Shown here: positions 9,500 to 18,384 of the stretch, piece after piece
How the letters are laid out: every line of letters starts with the position of its first letter
How positions within the stretch are numbered: the stretch's first letter is position 1
Assembly: GCA_963841105.1 (NCBI GenBank)
Contig: CAWJCB010000008.1
Coordinates: forward strand, 248,001-312,000
From: VAZQ01 sp963841105
GTDB taxonomy: Bacteria > Pseudomonadota > Alphaproteobacteria > Rhizobiales > Xanthobacteraceae
Length of the DNA: 64,000 bases
Reading direction: 5' to 3'
Position numbers and translations under genes: made by a program
Notes under the pieces: generated by a model
Told to the model about the DNA's origin: nothing
The model's input: the letters and a program-made list of their open reading frames with translations, nothing else
The model's database searches: none

Positions 9500-10504
9500 T
9501 TAGTCGAGGCTGATGCCCGATTCCCTGGTCAGCCTGCCCCAACGCTGCAGCTCGGCGTTGACGTAGGCGGCAAACGCTTCGGGCGTGCTGCCGAGGGGCT
9601 CGGCGCCGAGATCGACCAGGCGCTGGTGCACGTCGGCCGCGCCGAGCGCAGAGCGCGTCTCAACGCTCAGGCGATCGACAATCGGCTTCGGCGTTCCGGC
9701 CGGGGCGAACAGCCCGAACCACGCCACAACGTCAAAACCAGGCAGGCCGGACTCGGCGACAGTCGCCAGCTCCGGCGCCGCCGCGATGCGCCTCGCGCTG
9801 GAGACCGCGAGCGCACGCAACTGGCCGCTGCGCACGTGCGGCAGGATGCCGATGGTGGTGCTGAACATGAAGGGCACCTGTCCGCCGAGTATTCCCTGCT
9901 GCGCCTCGCCGCCGCCCTTGAACGGCACCATGGTGATCTCGACACCGGCCATGCGGCGGAAGGTTTCCAGCGACAGATGCGGCGTGGTGCCGATGCCGGC
10001 ATGACCAGCGGGCGTCCCCGGCTTGCTCTTGAGAAGCGCGATCAGCTCCTGGACGCTCGCCGCGGCGGTCGATGGATGGACCACCAGGATGTCGGCTGCC
10101 GCCGCAACGCTCGACACCGGCGTGAAATCCTCCAGGCGGTAACCGACCTTTCGCATGATGTGCGGATTGACCGTGTTGGCGATCGAGCCAAGGAGGAGGG
10201 TGTAGCCGTCGGCAGCGGCTTGCGCGACGCTCGCCGTGCCGATGTTGGTGCCCGCGCCCGGGCGATTGAGCACCACCATCTGCTGCCCGAGCTGCTCGGA
10301 GAGCCGGCGCGCAACGACACGCGACAGCACGTCGGGCGCGCTGCCGGGCGTTGACGGCGCAACCAGGGTGACCGGACGGGAAGGATAGTCGTCGGCGTGT
10401 GCAACTCCATGCAGCGCCACAACCACTGCAAAGAGACAAATGGAGACAGACGCCATTTTCCCGGAGCCGGTTCTGCAGCGCGTCATCGTGAGCCGCCTGT
10501 GCAT
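9500..10504 (-). CDS. Bug (TctC-type) tripartite tricarboxylate transporter receptor
   Basis: 334-residue periplasmic receptor. A signal peptide (about residues 17-38, ending VAHA-DD) is followed by the typical Bug start DDYPSRPVTLVAPSTPGSAP, the GAGTNIGTASVAQAAADGYT loop, and PFKGGGEAQQGILGGQVPFM. Bug proteins bind carboxylated solutes for TctAB transporters, but most are orphans, and no tctA/tctB genes are near. The ATG at 10504 is supported by a GGAG site 7 bases upstream; ATGs at 10486 and 10456 are alternatives. It precedes the ornithine-cyclodeaminase-like gene by 8 bp. Confidence 0.9.
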   Translation of the reverse strand: MHRRLTMTRCRTGSGKMASVSICLFAVVVALHGVAHADDYPSRPVTLVAPSTPGSAPDVLSRVVARRLSEQLGQQMVVLNRPGAGTNIGTASVAQAAADGYTLLLGSIANTVNPHIMRKVGYRLEDFTPVSSVAAAADILVVHPSTAAASVQELIALLKSKPGTPAGHAGIGTTPHLSLETFRRMAGVEITMVPFKGGGEAQQGILGGQVPFMFSTTIGILPHVRSGQLRALAVSSARRIAAAPELATVAESGLPGFDVVAWFGLFAPAGTPKPIVDRLSVETRSALGAADVHQRLVDLGAEPLGSTPEAFAAYVNAELQRWGRLTRESGISLD

Positions 10505-10534
10505 TGGTCATCTCCACGCGCTGCAGATCTAACG

Positions 10535-10849
10535 TCACGTCAGAGCAAATCCTACAACTCCCAGGATCACGATGGCCAAAATTATGGCCTCCCCATCTGA
10601 TAACATCCGCTCCCTGGCGGGTATCTTCATGACACGTCTCCATAGCGGGTCGCTGTCGATCCGGCCCATGCCAACGGACATTTCCACGACGCAATTGCTC
10701 GGATCAATGTAGGGTTGAAACGCATTGCCGGTTTCGGAAGCGATAGCGTGGATGGTGGAGGTTTTCGCTTCGCCGCGGGCGCGACCAGCTACGAACGCGC
10801 TCTCAGCGTTGCTATGACCTCCACCAATCCACGTTCGAAGTTCAGACAT
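10535..10849 (-). CDS. Hypothetical small protein with C-terminal membrane helix
   Basis: Possible 104-residue protein. The C-terminus (AIILAIVILGVVGFALT) is a good single transmembrane segment and the preceding 85 residues are polar and mixed, so a tail-anchored or membrane-associated protein is possible. No known domain recognised. There is no clean ribosome binding site before the ATG (AAGAG abuts it), and the frame is bounded by a Bug gene and secreted-peptide gene. It may equally be a chance reading frame; kept as tentative because of the hydrophobic tail. Confidence 0.35.
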   Translation of the reverse strand: MSELRTWIGGGHSNAESAFVAGRARGEAKTSTIHAIASETGNAFQPYIDPSNCVVEMSVGMGRIDSDPLWRRVMKIPARERMLSDGEAIILAIVILGVVGFALT

Positions 10850-10919
10850 CTCTTGGCGCGAAGCCAGCTCTGCTGGATGCGCGTCTTAAGAGCTTGGCAG
10901 CAGACGAGCACCCGAACAG

Positions 10920-11093
10920 TTATCCGCCGGTCTGATACGTGTCGCCGCTCTGGTACACTTGCCCATCGCCTTGCCTGTTCATGTCGGTCCCGGTATGGAC
11001 GCCTGTTCCGCCTTGTGCGAACGCAAGCTGTGTGCCGAGTAGTGAGAACGCAAGAACCAGCCCGAAAGCGATCCTGGAAGTAATCTTCTTCAT
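10920..11093 (-). CDS. Small secreted peptide (57 aa), Gly/Gln/Thr-rich
   Basis: 57-residue precursor beginning MKKITSRIAFGLVLAF with a textbook signal peptide and likely cleavage after QLAFA. The mature part (QGGTGVHTGTDMNRQGDGQV and a Tyr/Thr/Gly tail) is about 31 residues, highly hydrophilic, without Cys. A GGAG site 7 bases upstream of the ATG supports translation. Function unknown. It is divergent from a second 57-residue secreted peptide gene about 375 bp away. Similar short exported peptides occur in Bradyrhizobium genomes as hypothetical proteins. Confidence 0.65.
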   Translation of the reverse strand: MKKITSRIAFGLVLAFSLLGTQLAFAQGGTGVHTGTDMNRQGDGQVYQSGDTYQTGG

Positions 11094-11329
11094 TGTAGTC
11101 TCCATTTCTGTATGACAATGCACTTTGTTTCTCAGTTGCACGATGCAGCTCTGCCTCGTGCAACTGATATCGGGCATATAGGGCCTGAAAGCGGTTATCG
11201 GCTTGCTCGGAATTGCTGTGCCTGGTGCAGGCTTGGCCTTATGTTACAGGCAGGTCGGCCCGTGCTCGGCTGCTCTGATTTGCAGCCCTCCTTGACGTTT
11301 CGAGCTCATCAGACCGTTGATGAGAAAAG

Positions 11330-11376
11330 TGCAACCCTGCACCAGGAAGCGCAATACGGCACAAGGCGGTGGCGCC
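11330..11376. repeat. 47-nt conserved intergenic element, copy A
   Basis: About 36 of 47 positions agree, without gaps, with 31974-32020. The best conserved part is CGGCACAAGGCGGYGGCGCC, preceded at fixed distance by TGCAAC and GCAA. It lies about 90 bp upstream of the 57-aa peptide gene at 11469. Constant spacing suggests a protein-binding or RNA element; function unknown. Confidence 0.45.
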
Positions 11377-11468
11377 AATCACTCCCATGTACGCGAGGTC
11401 AGGTGCGTGATGGCGCGCGATGCCTTCCGCCATCAACTGAGCGCCTGCTTGGAAACAGGAGAGCCACC

Positions 11469-11642
11469 ATGAAGAAGCTTTTTGGTATCGTTGCGCTGAC
11501 TGCTGTCATCAGTGCCCAGCCTTTCGTCCAGGCCGCGAACGCTACGCCTGCTCACCGCAGCCACACTACCGGACAAGAATCCGCCTGCACATATGACGGG
11601 TATCCATGCAGCGACTGGTCGCGGATACAGGACGGCTGGTAA
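11469..11642 (+). CDS. Small secreted peptide (57 aa) with Cys pair
   Basis: 57-residue precursor starting MKKLFGIVALTAVISAQPFV, a typical signal peptide with probable cleavage after VQAANA. The mature peptide of about 33 residues contains two cysteines (ACTYDGYPCSDW), which could form a disulfide in the periplasm, and is His/Ser/Tyr-rich. AGGAG lies 8 bases before the ATG. No family recognised with confidence; similar short exported Hyphomicrobiales peptides are annotated only as hypothetical. Divergent from the 57-residue peptide gene at 10920-11093. Confidence 0.65.
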   Translation: MKKLFGIVALTAVISAQPFVQAANATPAHRSHTTGQESACTYDGYPCSDWSRIQDGW

Positions 11643-12206
11643 GACCCCGACCGTCTCGCGGATGCCGCAGCGGACTCGTCCATCTCCTGGACGATGCTTG
11701 TTCCGTTCATGAGAGCGGCCGGCACTGGAGCCGGCCGCGACCTCCGGATCTGCTCTGCACGCGATCGAATTTCGCTTCGCGCAAACATCAATAAGATATT
11801 TCGAAAACGCTTGGCCGCCTCACCAATGGCTCTAGCGCTAGTGCGGGGCCTAATTTGAAGTTCCTACACGATTCTGCGGCTACAAATGATAGGGAATTCA
11901 CCGCACTAGCGCATTTCCCGATTAGCCTGAATTCGATACCCCGTCATGGCCGCGCTCGTCGCGGCCATCCACGTCTTCGCTGGCTGCAAAAAGACGTGGA
12001 TGCGCGGGACAAGCCCGCGCATGACGATGTCAGCCTAATCGGAAAACGCACCAGATGCGGTTATGTGAGGCACGGCCGGCAGCTCGCATAAAATCGAATT
12101 TAATTTTCTGAACTGCATTTTAATGGTGCCGGCAGACCATCTGTTTATCTTCTGGGAGTGGGCGGGAGGCGTGCGTGCTACCGCGACGAACGTCAAAGGT
12201 GAAACC
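11643..12206. other. Intergenic region with no convincing gene
   Basis: About 560 bp between a small secreted peptide gene and the AraC regulator. It holds one palindromic REP-type element (11942-12024) and AT-richer stretches (for example around 12095-12120) that may carry the promoter of the AraC gene. No reading frame with recognisable protein features was seen. Confidence 0.6.
11942..12024. repeat. Bradyrhizobium-type palindromic intergenic repeat (REP/RPE-like)
   Basis: An 83-bp element beginning CGTCATGGCCGCGCTCGTCG and ending with CAAGCCCGCGCATGACG. The ends are inverted copies of each other, and inside them CCACGTCTT pairs with AAGACGTGG around a short loop, giving a long stem-loop. 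This architecture is that of the palindromic intergenic repeats abundant in Bradyrhizobium and relatives (established knowledge). It lies in a non-coding gap and encodes nothing. Confidence 0.75.
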
Positions 12207-13271
12207 ATGTTGGCGAGCTCCCCGTGCACGACTGTGACATCGTATGGTCCGTTCGACCAGAATACCCCGCCGGCGCGCCCACCAACGCGCCATGGCGCCA
12301 TGTTGTTGTCGTTGCACGCTCGCAACCGCGGCGGCGAAGGATATGACCAGCGCACCGATCAGCGGCCGCATCCACTGCGCGTCCAGACCATTCTCGATGC
12401 GACCAGTCCCGCCGTGGAGGTTTATCCGGCCGATATCGTGAAGCGCCGTACCGTGAAATGGGACGGCATGGCGGCCGAGATGGTGCAAGCCACAACGCGT
12501 GAAAGGATCGAGTTTCGCTTTCGCGCGCCACTCCACCTTCTCGCCGTATGCGATCAGGGCATGCGAAGCGACGGGGACACATTCGTCGAGGGTCTGCCCC
12601 GATCGAGGCTGCGAGACGTGACGCGAAAGCTTACGTTCGTGCCGGCCGGTCACGAGTATTACGAGTGGCAGGAGCCGCGCGCCCTCGCACGCATTGTGTA
12701 TTTCTATTTCGATCCCGCCAGGATGCCGAGGCATCCTGATATGGGCGTCGCTCCCGCGCCTTTGGCGCCGCGGCTATTCTTCGAGGACGCGACACTGTGG
12801 AACACGGCGCTCAAGCTCAAGACCCTGATCGAGAGTGCAAGCTCTGACAGTAGCTCCTATGTCAAGGCTCTGGGCGCCGTCCTGGCGCATGAGCTCGTTC
12901 GGCTCAATGGCGGGCTCCCACGCGTCGAAGGTCCCGTGCGGGGCGGCCTCGCCGCCTGGCAGCAGCGCACGGTCACCACCTACATCGAGGAGCATTTTGC
13001 CGAGCAGATATCGCTCGATGCTCTCGCGAAACTCGTTCGCCTGAGCCCGTACTATTTCTGCCGAGCCTTCAAGCAATCATTCGGCATGCCGCCCCATCGC
13101 TATCACGGCACCCGTCGCATCGAGCACGCCAAGATATTGTTGGCGAAACCCGCGTCCTCGGTGACGGAGATCGGAATGACGGTCGGCTTTTGCGAGACAA
13201 GCTCGTTCTCCGCCGCGTTTCGCAAGGCGACCGGCCTCACTCCGACCGCGTATCGCCGAAGCCTCGCGTGA
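12207..13271 (+). CDS. AraC family transcriptional regulator
   Basis: 354-residue regulator. Residues about 250-350 form the AraC/XylS double helix-turn-helix: ISLDALAKLVRLSPYYFCRA, FKQSFGMPPHRYHGTRRIEH, then the second helix pair SSVTEIGMTVGFCETSSFSA and FRKATGLTPTAYRRSLA. The N-terminal part (about 1-230) is a ligand or dimerisation domain without clear cupin motifs. The ATG at 12207 has AAGGTG upstream; ATG 12301 is a shorter alternative. It sits just upstream of the low-complexity exported protein and RND efflux genes on the same strand, so local control of that efflux system is plausible but inferred. Confidence 0.9.
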   Translation: MLASSPCTTVTSYGPFDQNTPPARPPTRHGAMLLSLHARNRGGEGYDQRTDQRPHPLRVQTILDATSPAVEVYPADIVKRRTVKWDGMAAEMVQATTRERIEFRFRAPLHLLAVCDQGMRSDGDTFVEGLPRSRLRDVTRKLTFVPAGHEYYEWQEPRALARIVYFYFDPARMPRHPDMGVAPAPLAPRLFFEDATLWNTALKLKTLIESASSDSSSYVKALGAVLAHELVRLNGGLPRVEGPVRGGLAAWQQRTVTTYIEEHFAEQISLDALAKLVRLSPYYFCRAFKQSFGMPPHRYHGTRRIEHAKILLAKPASSVTEIGMTVGFCETSSFSAAFRKATGLTPTAYRRSLA

Positions 13272-13301
13272 GCTCACGCAATGCAAAGTAAGGTCGAACC
13301 T

Positions 13302-13976
13302 ATGATCACACGCTTTGTGATGGCTGCCATGGCAGCGGCTCTCTTGGGCTGCGGCTCTGCCTTTGCCCAATTTGGCGGGGCGGGCGTCACGCCGGCGCCT
13401 TCGCCGCTTGGTATGACCTCTCCGCTTGGCATAGGTCCCGCTGCTCCTGTCCCACCCACTGGCCTCCGCCTGGGCACGACCGAGCTCCCAACGCTTGGCG
13501 TGAGCCCGCTGACATCCGGTGCATCGCCGGTACCGCCAACAATGCAAAGCCTCACGTCGTGTGGCGGCATCGGCGGTTCGATCCCGCAGGCGTCTTTCGG
13601 CGCAGCGAGCACAGGCATGGGGACCGCGTCCGGCATGGGAACATCCAGCGCGGCAACGTCGAGCTCGACCTTGCTGTTCGACGGCGGCAGCACCGCCGGA
13701 ACCGCATCAGGGGCTTGTGCCGGGGCCGCCGGCAGCTCTTTGGCGGGACCCGACGCATCGGCCTCGTCGCCCGTCGGGATGGGATCCAGGTCCACCGTCG
13801 GCCGGATCGGAATTCCGCTGGGCGCCACCGAGTTCGGAGTCGGAGGCATCAGTCCCCCGCCGGTCATTCTGACCCCGAACCCATCCGCACCGCAGTCAAC
13901 GCTGGGGACAACGACGAGCCCTTGCCCGACGACCGGAATGTCAGTGACGGGCGGAATAGCTTCGAGCTCCTGCTAA
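13302..13976 (+). CDS. Low-complexity secreted protein, Gly/Ser/Pro/Thr-rich
   Basis: About 224 residues. It starts with a signal peptide (MITRFVMAAMAAALLGCGSA, cleavage near AFA-Q; an LGC triplet could also act as a lipobox). The remainder is strongly biased to Gly, Ser, Pro, Thr and Ala, with loosely repeated units such as SPLGMTSPLGIG and TGMGTASGMGTSS. Such composition suggests a disordered periplasmic or surface protein. No domain recognised. It lies 29 bp upstream of the RND adaptor on the same strand and could be co-transcribed. An upstream in-frame ATG at 13281 is an alternative start. Confidence 0.7.
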   Translation: MITRFVMAAMAAALLGCGSAFAQFGGAGVTPAPSPLGMTSPLGIGPAAPVPPTGLRLGTTELPTLGVSPLTSGASPVPPTMQSLTSCGGIGGSIPQASFGAASTGMGTASGMGTSSAATSSSTLLFDGGSTAGTASGACAGAAGSSLAGPDASASSPVGMGSRSTVGRIGIPLGATEFGVGGISPPPVILTPNPSAPQSTLGTTTSPCPTTGMSVTGGIASSSC

Positions 13977-14005
13977 GCGGCACATTCGAAACAAGGAGAA
14001 CGCAA

Positions 14006-15191
14006 GTGCGACGAAAATTCGTCATTTCTGCTGGTTTGCTGGTTGCCGTGCTCGCGATCGGCGGGGCTCTCGCGGTCACGCATACATTCTCGTTCGAACG
14101 CCCAGCGCCCGCGCCTGCTGCCACGGCGCCGGCGCCGATCGTCGCCGGAATGGTCGCCCAGCACGACGTGCCAATCTATCTGACCGGGGTCGGCACCGTC
14201 ATCGCCTTCAACACGGTGGTCGTGCGCAGCCAGATTCAGGGACAGCTCGTCAACATCAACTTCACCGAAGGGCAGACCGTGCATACCGGCGACCTGCTCG
14301 CGCAGATCGATCCGAGTCCCTACCAGGCGCAGCTCGACCAGGTCACCGCCACGCGCGATCGCGATCAGGCCCAGCTCGCGAACGCCGAGGCGAATTTCAG
14401 TCGCTACAGCCAACTGGGGGCCAAAGGTTGGGCCACTCCACAATTGGTCGAGACGCAGACGGCGCAAGTGTCGCAGCTCAAAAGCGCCATCAAGGCGGAC
14501 GAGGCGCTCATCGAAGCCGCGAAGATTCAACTTGGCTACACGCGCCTGACGTCGCCGATCGCTGGAGTGACCGGCCTTCGTCAGATCGACGTCGGCAACA
14601 TCATCCACCCGACCGATCCGAACGGCCTCGTGGTCGTCACGCAGATCGAGCCGATCTCGCTGATTTTCACGCTCCCGGAGACGGTTCTGCCGCAAATTCA
14701 GCAGCGGCAGCAAAAGACCAAGGGCCCGCTCAAGGTTCTCGCCTACAGCCAGGACGGCAAGATCAAGCTCGATGAAGGCGAGCTCGCGCTCGTCGATAAT
14801 CGAGATCCTGCAGACCACCGGCTCGATCCAGCTCAAGGCGAATTTTCCCAATACGGCGCATCGGCTATGGCCGGGCGAGCTGGTCAACGCGCGGCTCCTT
14901 CTCGATACGCGGCATACCGGCCTGACCGTGGCTGCATCGGTTGTGCAGCAGGGTCCGAAAGGAGCCTACGCGTACGTCATCAATCCCGATAATACGGTCG
15001 AGAGCCGGCCTGTGACGGTGGCGCAGATCAGCGACGGCCAGGCGCTCATTGATTCCGGACTCAAGGCCAACGAGCAGGTCGTGGTGGACGGACAGTACAA
15101 GCTGCAGCCCGGCACGCAGGTCACGATCCTGCACGGTCAGGCGGCCGAGCAGGCTGCCGCACAAAGCGCGCAGCAGGCGCCGATCCCATGA
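14006..15191 (+). CDS. RND efflux periplasmic adaptor (membrane fusion protein; frame broken once)
   Basis: About 394 residues in two frames joined at about 14801, where one extra base after GATAAT breaks a conserved D-N-E-I-L-Q-T-T-G segment. A GTG start (VRRKFVISAGLLVAVLAIGG) gives an N-terminal membrane anchor. The HlyD-like features follow: the lipoyl half-motif VVVRSQIQGQLVNINFTEGQ near residues 70-90, an alpha-hairpin with TATRDRDQAQLANAEANFSR, then beta-barrel SPIAGVTGLRQIDVGNII. The second frame supplies the C-terminal barrel (LWPGELVNARLLLDTRHTG). It bridges the inner-membrane pump to an outer-membrane channel. Its stop overlaps the pump ATG by 4 bp. No outer-membrane factor gene is nearby. 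Confidence 0.9.
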
Positions 15192-18100
15192 ACATCTCAG
15201 CCCCCTTCATTCAACGGCCGATCGCGACCGCTCTGCTGATGGTTGGGTTGCTGGTGGGCGGTCTGGTCGCCTATCCGCTATTGCCGGTGGCGGCGCTGCC
15301 GAACGTCAATTATCCGACGCTGCAGGTCACGGCGCAGCTGCCGGGCGCCGACCCGCAGACCATGGCGTCTTCGGTGGCAACGCCGCTCGAATTGCAGTTC
15401 GGCCAAATCCCCGGCCTCACCCAGATGACGTCGGCGAGCGCGCTCGGCTTTATCCAGATCACGCTGCAGTTCGACTTGAGCCGCGCCATCGATGGGGCCG
15501 TCAGCGACACGCTGTCGGCTATCAATGCGGCGAGCGCGCAGCTGCCGCCGAACATGCCGTATCCACCCACGATCCGCAAAGTCAACCCGGCGGACACGCC
15601 GATCCTGGTGCTCGGCGTGACCTCGGACAGCCTGCCGCTGACCACGGTCGACGCCTACGCGGAAAACATTTTGCTGCAGAAGCTGTCGCAGATATCCGGG
15701 GTCGGCCTCGTGGGCATCGGAGGACAGCAAAAGCCGGCTATCCGCGTGCAGGTCGACCCGCAGGCGCTGGCCGCCCGCGGCATCAGCCTCGAGGACGTAC
15801 GCGCGGTGCTCGGTCAGGCGAACGTCGACCAGCCCAAAGGCACGCTCAACAGCCCGCGCCAGACCTACACGCTCAACACCAACGATCAGCTGCTCAAGGC
15901 CGACGAATACGCCAACCTGGTCATCGCCTATCGCAACGGATCGCCGGTCCGCGTCCGCGATGTCGGCCGTGCCGTCAGCGCGCCGGAGAACAATCTGATT
16001 GCCGGCTGGTACAACCAGAACCGGGCGATCCTCCTGATAATCCAGCGCCAGCCCGGAGCCAACGTCATCGCGACGGTCAACCGGGTCAAGGCGATGCTGC
16101 CGGTGCTCGAGGCCTCGATCCCCCCCGCCGTGAAGGTTTCGATCATCTCCGACCGCACGGCGACCATCCGCGCTTCGGTCGCCGACGTGCAGTTCACGTT
16201 GCTGCTCACGGTCGCGCTGGTGGTGATGGTGATCTTTCTCTTCCTGCGCAATTTCTGGGCGACGGTCATTCCGGCCGTCACCGTGCCGCTGTCGCTGATC
16301 GGCACGTTCGCGGTGCTCTACGAGCTCGGCTACAGCCTGGACAACCTCTCACTGATGGCTTTGTCGATCGCAGTCGGCTTCGTGGTCGATGATGCCGTCG
16401 TGGTGATCGAGAACATCGTGCGGCATATGGAGAATGGCGCCCCGCCGTTCGAGGCGGCGCTCAAGGGAGCGGGCGAGATCGGCTTCACCATTGTGTCGAT
16501 CACGTTGTCGCTGATCGCCGTGTTCATTCCGCTTTTTCTGATGAGCGGATATGTCGGATTGCTGTTCCGCGAGTTCGCAATCACGGTGAGCGTGTCGCTC
16601 GTTCTCTCGCTGCTGATCTCGCTGACGCTCACGCCGATGATGTGCTCACGCCTGCTCAAGCCGCAAAGCAAGGAGCACGGAAGGCTCTACCGATTGTTGG
16701 AACGCGGCTTCGATGGCCTGCTCGACCTCTACGAGGCAGGCCTGAAAGTCGTGCTGCGGCACCGCTTCAGCACGCTGATGGTGATGCTCGGCACCATCGC
16801 GCTGACCGGCTGTCTCTACGTGGCGATTCCCAAGGGCTTCTTTCCCCAGCAGGACACCGGATTGATCATCGGCCTGTCCGAGGCGGCGCAGGATATTTCC
16901 TTCCAGGCGATGGCGGAACGCCAGCAGGCTTTGATCAATGCCGTGATGCGGGATCCGGCCGTCGCTTCAATCGGTTCGGCGGTGGGTGCCGGCGGCGGCA
17001 ACAGCACGGTCAATAACGGCCGCTTATACATCGCGCTCAAGCCTCAGAACCAGCGCGCCGGCATGGACCAGGTGATGGCGCGGCTGCGGGTCAACCTGGC
17101 CAAGATCCAGGGAATCACGCTTTATATGCAGGCCGCGCAGGACATCACCATCGGCGGGCGGCTGTCCAAGACCCAGTATCAATACACGTTGGCCGATGTC
17201 GACACCGGCGAGCTCAATCACTGGGCAGCGCTGTTCCTCGATAAGATGAAGTCTCTTCCCGGCATCACCGACGTTGCCACCGATCAGCTCAATTCCGGGC
17301 CGATGCTCGACATCACCATCAAGCGCGACGTCGCGTCGAGCTATGGCATCGAGCCCTCGACCATCGACAACACGCTCGACGACGCATTCGGCCAGCGCAT
17401 CGTCTCGACGATGTACACCATGCTCAACCAGTATCACGTCGTGCTGGAGGTCGACCCCAAGTTCCAGTACGGGCCCGAAGCGCTCAACGGCATCTATGTC
17501 CGCTCTTCGAGCGGGCAGCAGGTGCCGTTGTCGACGCTGGTCGACAGCATCGTCAAGGTGGCGCCGCTTGTCGTCAACCATCAGGGCCAGTTCCCCTCGG
17601 TGACGATCTCGTACAATCTCGCGCCGGGCACCTCGATCGGTTACGCGGTCAGCGCCATCCAGCAGGTTGAAAAAGAGCTGGCCAAGCCGCTCTCGCTGCA
17701 GACGAGCTTTCAGGGCAATGCCCAAGCCTTCCAGACCTCCCTGTCGAGCACGCCTCTCCTGATTGCCGCGGCCCTCGTCGTCATCTACCTCATCCTCGGC
17801 GTGCTCTACGAGAGCCTGATCCATCCGATCACCATCATCTCGACCCTGCCGTCGGCCGGCCTCGGCGCGCTGCTGCTGCTCATGGCGGTTCACTACGATC
17901 TGAGCGTGATCGCCATCGTCGGCATCATCCTGCTCATCGGCATTGTGAAGAAGAACGGCATCATGCTGGTAGACTTTGCGCTCGAGGCCGAGCGAGTCGA
18001 GGGCCTCACCCCGGAGCAATCAATCTACCGGGCCTGCGTGCTGCGTTTCCGGCCAATCCTGATGACCACGATGGCGGCACTGCTCGGCGGCGTGCCGATG

Positions 18101-18301
18101 ATGCTGGGCAGCGGGGTAGGCTCGGAGATCCGCCAGCCGCTCGGTTACGCCATCGTCGGCGGCCTCTTTCTGTCGCAGATTCTCACCCTCTATACGACGC
18201 CGGTCGTCTATCTCTATCTCGAAGGGCTGCAGAGCTGGATCATGCGGCGCAGGGGTGCCTCCGCAGTCTCCGGAGATCCCGCCGCGGTTCCTGCCGAGTA
18301 G
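15188..18301 (+). CDS. RND efflux pump inner-membrane subunit (MdtB/AcrB-like)
   Basis: 1037 residues, full length for a hydrophobe/amphiphile RND pump. The N-terminus MNISAPFIQRPIATALLMVG, two large periplasmic loops and about twelve membrane segments are visible. The proton-relay segment SIAVGFVVDDAVVVIENIVR (TM4 Asp-Asp) is intact near residue 400, as is the conserved LLIGIVKKNGIMLVDFALEA in the second half. Sequence style is closest to the MdtB/MdtC (MuxB) group, which export bile salts, novobiocin and other amphiphiles, but specificity cannot be read off. Start overlaps the adaptor stop, so the two are translationally coupled. Confidence 0.95.
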   Translation: MNISAPFIQRPIATALLMVGLLVGGLVAYPLLPVAALPNVNYPTLQVTAQLPGADPQTMASSVATPLELQFGQIPGLTQMTSASALGFIQITLQFDLSRAIDGAVSDTLSAINAASAQLPPNMPYPPTIRKVNPADTPILVLGVTSDSLPLTTVDAYAENILLQKLSQISGVGLVGIGGQQKPAIRVQVDPQALAARGISLEDVRAVLGQANVDQPKGTLNSPRQTYTLNTNDQLLKADEYANLVIAYRNGSPVRVRDVGRAVSAPENNLIAGWYNQNRAILLIIQRQPGANVIATVNRVKAMLPVLEASIPPAVKVSIISDRTATIRASVADVQFTLLLTVALVVMVIFLFLRNFWATVIPAVTVPLSLIGTFAVLYELGYSLDNLSLMALSIAVGFVVDDAVVVIENIVRHMENGAPPFEAALKGAGEIGFTIVSITLSLIAVFIPLFLMSGYVGLLFREFAITVSVSLVLSLLISLTLTPMMCSRLLKPQSKEHGRLYRLLERGFDGLLDLYEAGLKVVLRHRFSTLMVMLGTIALTGCLYVAIPKGFFPQQDTGLIIGLSEAAQDISFQAMAERQQALINAVMRDPAVASIGSAVGAGGGNSTVNNGRLYIALKPQNQRAGMDQVMARLRVNLAKIQGITLYMQAAQDITIGGRLSKTQYQYTLADVDTGELNHWAALFLDKMKSLPGITDVATDQLNSGPMLDITIKRDVASSYGIEPSTIDNTLDDAFGQRIVSTMYTMLNQYHVVLEVDPKFQYGPEALNGIYVRSSSGQQVPLSTLVDSIVKVAPLVVNHQGQFPSVTISYNLAPGTSIGYAVSAIQQVEKELAKPLSLQTSFQGNAQAFQTSLSSTPLLIAAALVVIYLILGVLYESLIHPITIISTLPSAGLGALLLLMAVHYDLSVIAIVGIILLIGIVKKNGIMLVDFALEAERVEGLTPEQSIYRACVLRFRPILMTTMAALLGGVPMMLGSGVGSEIRQPLGYAIVGGLFLSQILTLYTTPVVYLYLEGLQSWIMRRRGASAVSGDPAAVPAE

Positions 18302-18384
18302 GCGGCAAAGGCGGCGGCCTGATGCCGTCGTGCAAGATACGGCCGAACTACAACCTTTTTTCGACTTGGGATAGGAGGCATCAA

